Assembly (NCBI GenBank): GCA_965178585.1
Contig: OZ238267.1
Coordinates: 1,550,001 to 1,614,000 of the forward strand
Direction: 5' to 3'
Length of the DNA: 64,000 bases
Source of the DNA: Marifrigoribacter sp965178585
Lineage (GTDB): Bacteria > Bacteroidota > Bacteroidia > Flavobacteriales > Flavobacteriaceae
The notes beneath the pieces are model-generated. The model was not told the DNA's origin, searched no databases, and worked only from the letters and a program-made list of their open reading frames with translations. This document shows, in pieces, positions 45,074 through 53,311 of this stretch. The position numbers and the translations under genes are program-made. Numbering within the stretch: position 1 is the stretch's first letter; the number at the start of each line of letters is the position of its first letter.

Positions 45074-45081
45074 CAAAAATA
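45074..45081 (-). promoter_or_regulatory. smpB -7 promoter box
   Basis: On the minus strand TATTTTTG ends 7 bases before the smpB ATG, so the leader would be only about three bases. Confidence 0.6.
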
Positions 45082-45160
45082 AGTAAACTATATTTGGATT
45101 TTGTTATTAAAAATAAAAGGTTTTATTTGATAGTTGTATGCAATTAAATCGACCTAGTTT

Positions 45161-45192
45161 AAAAATAAATAAAAAATAAATAAAAAATAAAT
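45161..45192 (+). repeat. Three tandem A-rich units at a lipoprotein start codon
   Basis: Units of AAAAATAAAT, AAAAAATAAAT and AAAAAATAAAT run directly into the ATG at 45191, whose AT is shared with the last unit. The run may enhance translation initiation in this AT-rich genus, or vary by slippage. Confidence 0.6.
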
Positions 45193-45952
45193 GAAATTAT
45201 TATACACTTTCCTATTACTTATTGTTATGTTTTCTTGTAAGCAGCAAAATGAAAAAAAAGAGATACCTCATAAGTTAACAGCTCAAGAAATAATTGATAA
45301 GGCTATAGAAAATGCTTGCCAAGGAAATTGTAATCAGACTTTTATTGAATTTACATTTAGAGATAAAACTTATAGTAGTTCTAGAAAAAATGGGAATTAT
45401 AAATTGGAAAGAATAAAAGTTGAAGGTGAAGATACTATTTATGACGTCGTATCCAATGAGGGGTTAAAGCGTTTTATTAATGAAAGAGAAGTAACAGTAG
45501 TAGATTCTTTAATTACAAATATTAGTGATGGAGTAAATTCGGTACATTACTTTGCACAATTGCCTTTTGGCTTAAATAATGAAGCAGTTCAGAAAAGGTT
45601 AATTGGAGAAGATTCAATAAATAAAAAGAGTTATTATGAAATAGAAGTAACTTTTAAAGAAGAGGGCGGAGGTACCGATTTTGATGATGTGTTTGTTTAT
45701 TGGATAAATAAAAAAGAATATACTGTTGATTATTTAGCCTATAGTTATGCAACTAATGGCGGAGGTATTAGATATAGAGAAGCTTATAATCCAAGGTTTA
45801 TAGAAGGGATTCGCTTTGTGGATTATAATAATTATAAACCTGAAAGTATAGATGTAAACCTTTCAGAATTAGATGACATATTTGTTAAAGGGGAACTAAA
45901 ATTACTCTCAAAGATTGAAACTGAAAATGTAAAAGTTACTCTTTTAAAATAA
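45191..45952 (+). CDS. DUF6503-like lipoprotein
   Basis: A 253-residue lipoprotein (lipobox MFSC, Cys16). It begins with AQEIIDKAIENA and has YSSSRKNGNYKLERI, a beta-rich body and YWINKKEYTVDYLAYSYATNGGGIRYREA near residue 180. I recognise it as the flavobacterial DUF6503 family, which seems related to LolA-like carrier folds. No function is established. The gene stands alone on the plus strand; its stop abuts the histidine phosphatase stop. Confidence 0.75.
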   Translation: MKLLYTFLLLIVMFSCKQQNEKKEIPHKLTAQEIIDKAIENACQGNCNQTFIEFTFRDKTYSSSRKNGNYKLERIKVEGEDTIYDVVSNEGLKRFINEREVTVVDSLITNISDGVNSVHYFAQLPFGLNNEAVQKRLIGEDSINKKSYYEIEVTFKEEGGGTDFDDVFVYWINKKEYTVDYLAYSYATNGGGIRYREAYNPRFIEGIRFVDYNNYKPESIDVNLSELDDIFVKGELKLLSKIETENVKVTLLK

Positions 45953-46474
45953 TTATTCGTTATGATCTTCTAATACAACAGAAGTATTTCCATCTTCTAG
46001 TGTAACAATAAAGAGTTTTCCGTTATCATTGTCATTGATTTGAGGATGTTCTTGCTTACCAATGATTGCATTTACAAATGCTGGAGTCGTATTGCTATGA
46101 CCTACTATTAAAACAGTTTGGTTTTTTGTTTGAGTTTTAAAATCTTCATTATACATATTCTCGGTACTATAACTTAATACCTCTAATTTTTTTACTGCAG
46201 CTGTTGGCTTTGCAGTTTGTTGTGTTCTTCTATAATCTGTAGAATAAATTTTATCAAAAGATACATTATCAAAAACTTTAGCCCAATTATTAGCCCTTTC
46301 TAAACCAACTTTAGTTAATTCTGGATCTTTATCTTTTGTGCTTCTATCTTTTTCAGCATGTCTTATTAAGTAATAAGTTGTGACATCACTTTTTACAACT
46401 TCTTGTTCTTTTTTATCAGATTTACAAGAAAGTACGAACGTAGCAATTAAAAGTAGTAACAGAATCTTTTTCAT
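45953..46474 (-). CDS. Histidine-phosphatase lipoprotein (SixA-like)
   Basis: A 173-residue lipoprotein (lipobox LSC, Cys17) with a histidine phosphatase domain. The catalytic RHAEKD lies at 38-43 and the second catalytic His is in VGHSNTTP; ELTKVGLERANNW and STDYRRTQQTAKP are also typical. Its lipidation puts the enzyme in the periplasm or at the outer membrane, unlike cytoplasmic SixA. The substrate is unknown. Confidence 0.9.
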   Translation of the reverse strand: MKKILLLLLIATFVLSCKSDKKEQEVVKSDVTTYYLIRHAEKDRSTKDKDPELTKVGLERANNWAKVFDNVSFDKIYSTDYRRTQQTAKPTAAVKKLEVLSYSTENMYNEDFKTQTKNQTVLIVGHSNTTPAFVNAIIGKQEHPQINDNDNGKLFIVTLEDGNTSVVLEDHNE

Positions 46475-46500
46475 AACAAATTATTTAAAAACAAACTTAG

Positions 46501-47016
46501 TTAATTTATGGGAGTTTCGATTTTCTTAGAAAATTTAAAATTCTTTTTAAAATAAGCAACTCTCGTTTCAAATGAGCTGGTGTCAACAGGGTTTTTAACT
46601 TTACTAAATAATTCCATAATCTCTTCAGAATGCATTTCTCTTTTTTGTTTCATTAAATTAAAATGAACAAAGGTACTCCACATAACCGCTTTTATTTTTG
46701 TTTTATTGGTATCCCACATTTTTAACTCAACTGTTAAACTGGAATTGTCAAATTTCAATAATTGAGATTCGATTAGTACTTCTTCCATTAAAAAAGCAGG
46801 GTTTATGTATGCTATTTGGTTGCTACCTACTACCCAACTAATACCTATAGTTCTTGCCATTTTATAAATGTCGATACCATAATGTTCTGTAATTTGATCT
46901 TCACGAGCATTTACAAAATAATTTAAATAAGCAGCATTGTTTAAATGGTTAAAAGGGTCGCAATCTTGAAACCTTATTTTTAATTTACTTTGTAACAATT
47001 TGGGTAATTCATTCAT
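46501..47016 (-). CDS. Acyl-CoA thioesterase, 4HBT type
   Basis: A 171-residue hotdog-fold protein. FQDCDPFNHLNNAAYLNYF has the catalytic Asp typical of FadM/YbgC-type thioesterases. It is co-transcribed with the TetR regulator gene 6 bases upstream, so its expression is probably controlled by that regulator in response to an acyl or aromatic ligand. Confidence 0.88.
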   Translation of the reverse strand: MNELPKLLQSKLKIRFQDCDPFNHLNNAAYLNYFVNAREDQITEHYGIDIYKMARTIGISWVVGSNQIAYINPAFLMEEVLIESQLLKFDNSSLTVELKMWDTNKTKIKAVMWSTFVHFNLMKQKREMHSEEIMELFSKVKNPVDTSSFETRVAYFKKNFKFSKKIETPIN

Positions 47017-47022
47017 TTGTTT

Positions 47023-47619
47023 TTATTTTTCAATTTCGTTTTTAATAATCCTATTCATTTCTATCATTGCTTGTTTAATGTATTGATTGTCATCCATAGT
47101 GTAAGTCATAAAGACAGCACCCTGAATATGACTGTATAGTCGTTTAGCAAACACTTGTGAGTTTACTTCAGGTTTTATTTCACCCATTACTTTTCCCAAA
47201 TCTATCAATTTAGAGATATTATTTTGGGTTTTATTTATAACGAACCTTACTTGCTCAATTAAAGAGGTATCTTGATGATTTGCATCTACGCCAATATTTA
47301 AAATCGGACAACCTCCCAATTCTTTACTATAATCATAATAGTTTTTATAAAAATCGGTGATTAAATAAAGTTTGTGTATTGGAGATTTACTTTGATCTTG
47401 ATGTTTAGCAATCCTTTTTAAAAGGTTATTTACATTTTTATTAAAGGCTGCAATTGCAATTGCCTCTTTGTTTTTAAAATTCCCGTAAATAGCACCTTTA
47501 GTTAATCCAGTTGCACTTGTAATATCAGACATTGAAGTAGCTGCATAGCCTTTTTGATTGAAAATAGGGGCTACTGTTTCAATAATAAACTTGGTGGTTT
47601 TATCAGATTTTGAAAGCAC
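47023..47619 (-). CDS. TetR-family transcription repressor (GTG start)
   Basis: A 198-residue repressor. The HTH spans about 13-58: FNQKGYAATSMSDITSATGLTKGAIYGNFKNKE, given here in three parts FNQKGYAATSM, SDITSATGLT and KGAIYGNFKNKE. The C-terminal ligand domain is all helical. The start is GTG at 47619; the ATG at 47621 is out of frame. A palindromic operator (47654-47667) lies 34 bases upstream, so autoregulation is likely. It forms an operon with the thioesterase. Confidence 0.92.
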   Translation of the reverse strand: MLSKSDKTTKFIIETVAPIFNQKGYAATSMSDITSATGLTKGAIYGNFKNKEAIAIAAFNKNVNNLLKRIAKHQDQSKSPIHKLYLITDFYKNYYDYSKELGGCPILNIGVDANHQDTSLIEQVRFVINKTQNNISKLIDLGKVMGEIKPEVNSQVFAKRLYSHIQGAVFMTYTMDDNQYIKQAMIEMNRIIKNEIEK

Positions 47620-47653
47620 ATTAATAGATTTAGAATGCTAATATATAAAAATT

Positions 47654-47667
47654 ATACCGAACGGTAT
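47654..47667. promoter_or_regulatory. TetR operator candidate
   Basis: ATACCGAACGGTAT is a perfect inverted repeat with 6-bp arms and a 2-base centre, typical of TetR-family operators. It is the only GC-rich patch in an AT-rich gap, 34 bases before the TetR start. The gap to the plus-strand redox gene (47855) is otherwise featureless. Confidence 0.75.
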
Positions 47668-47854
47668 TTAATTGTATGCATGAGCTTTATTAAAACCTTA
47701 ATGATTCTTTAAATTCTTAAAGTATTATTCAAAATAATCATTATTATATTTTGTTTTTATTAGTTTTTGATATTAATAATTATCAAAACTGATATTACAA
47801 GTAAAATATAATACATTAGCGAAAAATATTTACAAACCTTTAATTCAATTTTTT

Positions 47855-48652
47855 ATGAAAAAAATTACTTCCCTAGCTTTAATGCTATTATTTACAATTG
47901 TTTCTTTTGGACAAGCAAGCAATTACAATGTAGGAGATGTTGTAGACGATTTTACAGTTACTGACACAGATGGTGTTGAGCACAATCTTTATGCTTATGC
48001 AGATGCTGGTAAACACATTTATTTAGATTTCTTTTTTGACACTTGTGGGCCTTGTCAAACTTGGCAACCAACCTTTAGTGAGTTTTATGACAAATATGGT
48101 TGTAATCAAGGCGACCTTATTATGATTTCTATAAATGATGGTAGTGACTCAGATGCTGAAGTTATTCTTTATGAAGAAACTTATGGAGGACCTTTTAATC
48201 ATGCTCCTGCTGTTAGTGCAGATGGTGGTTCTGCTGCTGTAGATACTAATTTTGGAGTTGGTGCATATCCAACTTTTATATTAATTGGACCTGATAGAAC
48301 TTTATTAGAAAAAGATATTTGGCCATTAACTGATATTACTACTTTTGAGGCTACTTTTCCTGCAGGAGTTGATCCAGAAGTTATGGAATGTACAACTCTA
48401 GGAGTTACTGATGTTATAGATGCTAATTTTTCAATATTTCCATCGGTGTCAAATGGACAAAACATTTCAATTGTGATGAATAATGAAGTTGCTACAGGAG
48501 TAAGAATATATGATATTACAGGCAGAGAAGTTTATTCTAATAACGAAGTTTCTAGTACTATAGAGTTTAGTTTGAATGTAAGCTCAGGAACTTATTTTGT
48601 TAAAGTGAATACTGAAACTAGTTCAGCTACAAAAAAGATTATTATCAAATAA
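47855..48652 (+). CDS. Secreted thioredoxin-fold protein with T9SS sorting domain
   Basis: A 265-residue exported protein with a signal ending near SFGQA. The thioredoxin-like domain (about 25-170) has the active site CGPC at 64-67 in an FFFDTCGPCQTW context and the cis-Pro loop in GAYPTFILIG. The last 70 residues are a type A T9SS domain (IFPSVSNGQNISI, GTYFVKVNTE, KKIIIK). It is probably a disulfide isomerase or reductase at the cell surface. A very strong terminator follows. Confidence 0.9.
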   Translation: MKKITSLALMLLFTIVSFGQASNYNVGDVVDDFTVTDTDGVEHNLYAYADAGKHIYLDFFFDTCGPCQTWQPTFSEFYDKYGCNQGDLIMISINDGSDSDAEVILYEETYGGPFNHAPAVSADGGSAAVDTNFGVGAYPTFILIGPDRTLLEKDIWPLTDITTFEATFPAGVDPEVMECTTLGVTDVIDANFSIFPSVSNGQNISIVMNNEVATGVRIYDITGREVYSNNEVSSTIEFSLNVSSGTYFVKVNTETSSATKKIIIK

Positions 48653-48672
48653 GAATCTTTATAAATTTTAAT

Positions 48673-48714
48673 AAATAAATCCCTTCAGTTAAATTCTGAA
48701 GGGATTTATTTTTT
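48673..48714. terminator. Bidirectional terminator between the redox gene and clpB
   Basis: AAATAAATCCCTTCAG and CTGAAGGGATTTATTT form a perfect 16-bp stem with a 7-base loop. A short T-run follows on the plus strand and A/T-rich DNA on the other side, so it can end both convergent genes. Confidence 0.9.
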
Positions 48715-48727
48715 GATTAATATCTCA

Positions 48728-51328
48728 TTAACTAACTAAATCATTTTCATTTCTAAAAACTAATTCATCATTAAAGCTATCCAGTAATATTATGCTATCA
48801 ACTGTTATTTTACCAGAAAGTATTTCTTTAGAGAGATTGTTTAAAACTTCTTTTTGAATAACCCTCTTCACAGGTCTTGCTCCATATTGTGGATCATATC
48901 CCAATTTAGCTAAATAATTAATCGCTTCTTCTGTTGCATCTAAAGTGATTTGTTGCTTAGCGAGCATCTTTGTTAATCCTTTTATCTGAAGACCAACAAT
49001 TTGTCTTATATCAGATACCGAAAGTGGTGTAAACATAATGATGTCATCAATTCTGTTTAAAAACTCTGGTCGCACCGTTTGTTTTAGCAAACCTATAACT
49101 TCCACTTTAGCACTTTCCATAGCTGAATCTATATCCTTTAGGCTTTCAAATTTCTCTTGAATAATATGAGACCCCATATTACTAGTCATAATGATTACCG
49201 TGTTTTTAAAATCAGCTACTCTACCTTTATTATCTGTTAATCTTCCTTCATCTAAAACCTGAAGTAAAATATTAAAAGTATCTGGATGTGCTTTTTCAAT
49301 TTCATCTAATAAAACAACTGAATAAGGCTTACGTCTTACCGCTTCTGTTAATTGCCCGCCCTCATCATATCCTACATATCCAGGAGGAGCACCAACTAAT
49401 CTACTCACACTATGTCTTTCTTGATATTCGCTCATATCAATACGTGTCATTGCGTTTTCATCATCAAACATATATTCCGCTAATGCTTTAGCAAGTTCTG
49501 TTTTACCAACGCCTGTGGTTCCTAAAAACAAGAAGGTTCCTATAGGCTTCTTTTGATCTTGCAATCCTGCACGACTTCTTCTAATAGCATCACTAACAGC
49601 AACTATCGCTTCATCTTGACCTACCACTCGTTGATGAAGTTCGTCTTCTAGCTTTAATAATTTCTCACGATCGCTTTGCAACATTTTAGTTACAGGAACT
49701 CCTGTCCATTTTGCAACTACTTCTGCAATATCTTCTGTAGTTACTTCTTCCTTAATTAAAGAGCTTTCGTTTTCATTTTCTGCTAATTGAGTTTCAAACT
49801 CAACTAATCGTTCATTCGCCTCTTTTATTTTTCCATATCTTAACTCAGCAACTTTACCAAAATCTCCATCTCTTTCAGCAATATCTGCTTCTTGCTTAAA
49901 AGTTTCTATTTCAGTTTTTACATTTTGAATAGCATCAACGATGCTTTTTTCACTTTTCCATTTTGCGTGAATTGAATTTCGTTCCTCTTTAATATTAGCT
50001 AAATCTGATCGTAAAACTTTTAATTTCGCCTCATCTTTTTCTCTTTTTATAGCTTCTATTTCAATTTCTAGCTGCATTATTTTTCTGTCCAAAACATCCA
50101 ATTCTTCAGGCTTAGAATTGATTTCCATTCTAATTTTAGCAGCAGCTTCATCCATTAAATCGATTGCCTTATCTGGTAAAAAACGATTGGTGATATATCG
50201 TTGTGACAACTCAACGGATGCTATAATAGCCTCATCTTTAATGCGTACTTTGTGATGAGTTTCATATTTTTCTTTTATTCCTCTAAGTATAGATATAGCG
50301 CTTTCAGTATCGGGTTCGTTTACCATTACTTTTTGGAAACGACGCTCTAAGGCTTTATCCTTTTCAAAATACTTTTGATACTCATCAAGTGTTGTAGCGC
50401 CTATTGCTCTTAACTCACCTCTTGCTAAAGCTGGCTTTAAAATGTTTGCAGCATCCATTGCACCTTGTCCACCTCCAGCACCAACTAGCGTATGAATTTC
50501 ATCTATAAAAAGAACAATATTACCGTCACTTGTAGTTACTTCTTTTATAACGGCTTTTAAACGCTCTTCAAACTCTCCTTTGTATTTGGCTCCAGCTATA
50601 AGAGCTCCCATATCCAAAGAGTAGATCTGTTTATCTTTTAAGTTTTCAGGAATATCTCCAGCAATAATTCTATGTGCTAATCCTTCAGCAATGGCAGTTT
50701 TACCAGTACCGGGCTCACCAACTAACATGGGGTTGTTTTTGGTTCTGCGTGATAAAATTTGTAAGATTCGTCTAATTTCTTCATCACGACCTATTACAGG
50801 ATCTAATTTGCCTTCAGATGCTAATTGGTTTAGGTTTCGTGCATATTTGTTTAAAGAATTATAAGTTTCTTCAGCAGATTGAGAAGTTACTCGATCTCCT
50901 TTTCTAATTTCTTCAATTGCAGCTTTTATCCCTTTTTCGGTTACACCCTGATCTTTCAAACTTTGTGCAATCTCGCTCTTGGATTTAAAAATAGCTAATA
51001 GTAAATGCTCGATAGAAACAAATTCATCGTTCATCTTTTTTGCTAAAATACTAGCTTCATTAAGAGTTTTTCCTGCTAATTTTGAAAGCATAATATCGCC
51101 TCCAGATACTTTAGGAAAACTCTCTAATTGTTTGTCTAATATTTTATTTAATAAGGCTATGTTTACATTTAGTTTGTTTAAAATAAATGGAATAACGTTT
51201 TCATCAATTTCAAGAATAGCTTTTAGAATATGCTCATTCTCGATTTGTTGATTACCTAAGCTTTGAGCAAGTAATTGAGCTTGCTGTATAGCTTCTTGTG
51301 ATTTTATAGTATAATTATTTAAGTTCAT
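48728..51328 (-). CDS. clpB: ATP-dependent disaggregase ClpB
   Basis: ClpB is the Hsp100 that rescues aggregated proteins with DnaK. The 866-residue protein has an N-terminal Clp domain (about 1-145), AAA+ domain 1 with Walker A GEPGTGKT near 205, the coiled-coil M domain (about 410-530, rich in Glu/Lys/Arg), and AAA+ domain 2 with Walker A GTTGVGKT near 605, FPGxxGYVGY-like pore loops (APPGYVGYDEGG), and DIAEVVAKWTGVPV. Two GTCA-N3-TGAC palindromes lie upstream. Confidence 0.98.
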   Translation of the reverse strand: MNLNNYTIKSQEAIQQAQLLAQSLGNQQIENEHILKAILEIDENVIPFILNKLNVNIALLNKILDKQLESFPKVSGGDIMLSKLAGKTLNEASILAKKMNDEFVSIEHLLLAIFKSKSEIAQSLKDQGVTEKGIKAAIEEIRKGDRVTSQSAEETYNSLNKYARNLNQLASEGKLDPVIGRDEEIRRILQILSRRTKNNPMLVGEPGTGKTAIAEGLAHRIIAGDIPENLKDKQIYSLDMGALIAGAKYKGEFEERLKAVIKEVTTSDGNIVLFIDEIHTLVGAGGGQGAMDAANILKPALARGELRAIGATTLDEYQKYFEKDKALERRFQKVMVNEPDTESAISILRGIKEKYETHHKVRIKDEAIIASVELSQRYITNRFLPDKAIDLMDEAAAKIRMEINSKPEELDVLDRKIMQLEIEIEAIKREKDEAKLKVLRSDLANIKEERNSIHAKWKSEKSIVDAIQNVKTEIETFKQEADIAERDGDFGKVAELRYGKIKEANERLVEFETQLAENENESSLIKEEVTTEDIAEVVAKWTGVPVTKMLQSDREKLLKLEDELHQRVVGQDEAIVAVSDAIRRSRAGLQDQKKPIGTFLFLGTTGVGKTELAKALAEYMFDDENAMTRIDMSEYQERHSVSRLVGAPPGYVGYDEGGQLTEAVRRKPYSVVLLDEIEKAHPDTFNILLQVLDEGRLTDNKGRVADFKNTVIIMTSNMGSHIIQEKFESLKDIDSAMESAKVEVIGLLKQTVRPEFLNRIDDIIMFTPLSVSDIRQIVGLQIKGLTKMLAKQQITLDATEEAINYLAKLGYDPQYGARPVKRVIQKEVLNNLSKEILSGKITVDSIILLDSFNDELVFRNENDLVS

Positions 51329-51397
51329 AACTTAATGTTTTATGGTTATCAATATTTTTATACTAATTAATCAAAATGTAAACCATTTTAAAAACAA

Positions 51398-51441
51398 GTC
51401 ATAATGACACCTAAAACCCTGAAAACATTGTCAAAATGACA
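51398..51441. promoter_or_regulatory. Two GTCA-N3-TGAC palindromes upstream of clpB
   Basis: GTCATAATGAC (51398-51408) and TGTCAAAATGACA (51429-51441) are inverted repeats with the same arms and 3-base centres. Their centres are 32 bases apart, about three DNA turns. They lie 70-113 bases before the clpB ATG and 90-133 before ytxJ. A dimeric regulator, perhaps for the stress response, is likely. Confidence 0.65.
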
Positions 51442-51499
51442 TATTTTAAAATTATTAATTGATTGCTAGGAAACTTTAATTGTTTTTGTAAGTATTTAT

Positions 51500-51507
51500 T
51501 ATTTTTG
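51500..51507 (+). promoter_or_regulatory. ytxJ -7 promoter box
   Basis: TATTTTTG ends 23 bases before the ytxJ ATG. A TTG at about 51480 may serve as -33 element. Confidence 0.58.
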
Positions 51508-51530
51508 CCACTAAAGTATTAAAACAAATA

Positions 51531-51923
51531 ATGAGCTTGTTAAAGAAAATATTTGGGACTAAAGAATCTTCACTTGTTGAAAAGAAAATACTTCCTTGGA
51601 ATCGATTAACTTCGATTGATCAGATAGATCAATTAGATAAAGAGTCCTATGATATACCTATAGCTATATTTAAACATTCTACTCGTTGTGGAACTAGTAG
51701 TATGGCTTTACGACAATTTGAAAAATATTATTCACCTGAAAATAATTCGGTAAAACTTTATTTTTTAGATCTATTATCTTTTAGAGATGTATCGAATGAA
51801 ATTGCAATTCGATTTCAGGTGTTTCATCAAAGCCCACAATTGATTGTATTAAAAAATGGAAATACAATACATCATAGCTCACATTATCAAATAGATGCAG
51901 GTTTGTTAGAACAATTTTCCTAA
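51531..51923 (+). CDS. ytxJ: Bacillithiol-system redox protein YtxJ
   Basis: A 130-residue thioredoxin-fold protein (DUF2847). The motif FKHSTRCGTSSMAL has the redox Cys53. A PQLIVLKNGNTIHHSSHY motif near the C-terminus is characteristic. YtxJ is thought to act as a bacilliredoxin-like monothiol protein. It shows that this organism probably uses bacillithiol. It diverges from clpB across a shared regulatory region. Confidence 0.92.
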   Translation: MSLLKKIFGTKESSLVEKKILPWNRLTSIDQIDQLDKESYDIPIAIFKHSTRCGTSSMALRQFEKYYSPENNSVKLYFLDLLSFRDVSNEIAIRFQVFHQSPQLIVLKNGNTIHHSSHYQIDAGLLEQFS

Positions 51924-51926
51924 AAA

Positions 51927-53204
51927 TTATTCGATAGCAGGTAATACTTTTCCATTACATTCACCAAAACCAATACGCAATCCGTCTTTTTCAGAATAAG
52001 CTCTCATTATTACCGTATCATTATCTTGAATAAATTTTCGTTCTTTTCCATTTTTTAATGGAACTGGATTTTGACCTCTCCAACTTAATTCCAACATAGA
52101 ACCATAGCTATCTTTTGTTGGACCAGAAATCGTACCGCTTCCCATCATATCACCAGATCTTACATTACAACCATTAACCGTATGATGTGTTAATTGCTGT
52201 GCCATAGACCAGTACATGTATTTAAAATTAGAATTTGCAACTATTGTTTCTTCATCGTTTTCTGGCTGGATTGCAACCTGTAGATTAATATCGAAATTTT
52301 TATTTTCTCCATGTTCAAGATAAGGAAGTGGAGCAGGGTCTTGCACAGGACCATTAGTTCTAAATGGTTCTAATGCGTCTAAAGTAACTATCCAAGGAGA
52401 AATTGTTGAAGCAAAACTTTTTCCTAGGAAAGGCCCTAACGGAACATATTCCCAAGCTTGTATATCTCTTGCACTCCAATCGTTAAATAATACCAACCCA
52501 AAAATATATTTTTCTGCTTTTTTGATAGGAACTCTTTTTCCAAGATGATTGGCATCGGTAGTTATAAACGCCATTTCTAATTCAAAATCTACTAATTTTG
52601 AAGGTCCAAATCCAGGGATACCATCGTCTCCAGGTTTCGTTTGTCCATAAGGTCTATGAATTGGAGTTCCAGATGGTATAATAGAAGAACTTCTACCATG
52701 GTAACCAATTGGAATTCTAACCCAGTTTGGAAGTAAAGCATTTTCTGGATCACGGAAAAGACAACCTACGTTAGTTGCATGTTCTTTACTTGCATAAAAA
52801 TCTGTGTAATCACCTATATCTACTGGTAATTGCATTTCAATTTCATCCATTGTAAACAACACAACTTTTCTATGTTCTTTATTGTTTTGAAGTTTTCCGT
52901 TTCCTTCTAAAAATATATCAGAAATACGATTACGTACCAATCTCCAAGTTTTTCTTCCATCAGCAATGAAATCATTAAGACTATCTTGCATAAAAAGATC
53001 GTCAGTCAAATCGATACCATCAAAATAACCTAATTGGTGTAAAGCACCTAAATCGATAGCGTAATCACCAATACGAGTACCAATGGTTATAATATCGTCA
53101 CGTGTTAAAAAAACTCCAAAAGGAATGTTTTGAATTGGAAAGTCTGTATCTGCTGAAGTATCTAGCCAAGTTTTTCTTGTAGGGTCATTTGCTGTTAGTG
53201 GCAT
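51927..53204 (-). CDS. fahA: Fumarylacetoacetase
   Basis: The last enzyme of tyrosine degradation, splitting fumarylacetoacetate to fumarate and acetoacetate. The 425-residue protein has the N-terminal SH3-like domain (about 1-115) and the FAH domain. Metal-binding region signatures include YHGRSSSIIPSGT, DFELEMAFIT and FNDWSARDIQAWEYVPLGPF in consecutive parts. Length is normal for the homodimeric family. A -7 box lies 32 bases upstream. Confidence 0.95.
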   Translation of the reverse strand: MPLTANDPTRKTWLDTSADTDFPIQNIPFGVFLTRDDIITIGTRIGDYAIDLGALHQLGYFDGIDLTDDLFMQDSLNDFIADGRKTWRLVRNRISDIFLEGNGKLQNNKEHRKVVLFTMDEIEMQLPVDIGDYTDFYASKEHATNVGCLFRDPENALLPNWVRIPIGYHGRSSSIIPSGTPIHRPYGQTKPGDDGIPGFGPSKLVDFELEMAFITTDANHLGKRVPIKKAEKYIFGLVLFNDWSARDIQAWEYVPLGPFLGKSFASTISPWIVTLDALEPFRTNGPVQDPAPLPYLEHGENKNFDINLQVAIQPENDEETIVANSNFKYMYWSMAQQLTHHTVNGCNVRSGDMMGSGTISGPTKDSYGSMLELSWRGQNPVPLKNGKERKFIQDNDTVIMRAYSEKDGLRIGFGECNGKVLPAIE

Positions 53205-53236
53205 AACTTATTTTTTTATGTTAGTAAAATCTTCAT

Positions 53237-53244
53237 CAAAGATA
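53237..53244 (-). promoter_or_regulatory. fahA -7 promoter box
   Basis: On the minus strand TATCTTTG matches the consensus and ends 32 bases before the fahA ATG. Confidence 0.58.
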
Positions 53245-53277
53245 TAATTTTACTTAAATTAACAGGTAACCTTTTTG

Positions 53278-53285
53278 TATTTTTG
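53278..53285 (+). promoter_or_regulatory. glyA -7 promoter box
   Basis: TATTTTTG ends 26 bases before the glyA ATG. The fahA and glyA promoters are divergent within about 50 bases. Confidence 0.58.
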
Positions 53286-53311
53286 ACTTTTAATTTTTCA
53301 GAAAAATAATT

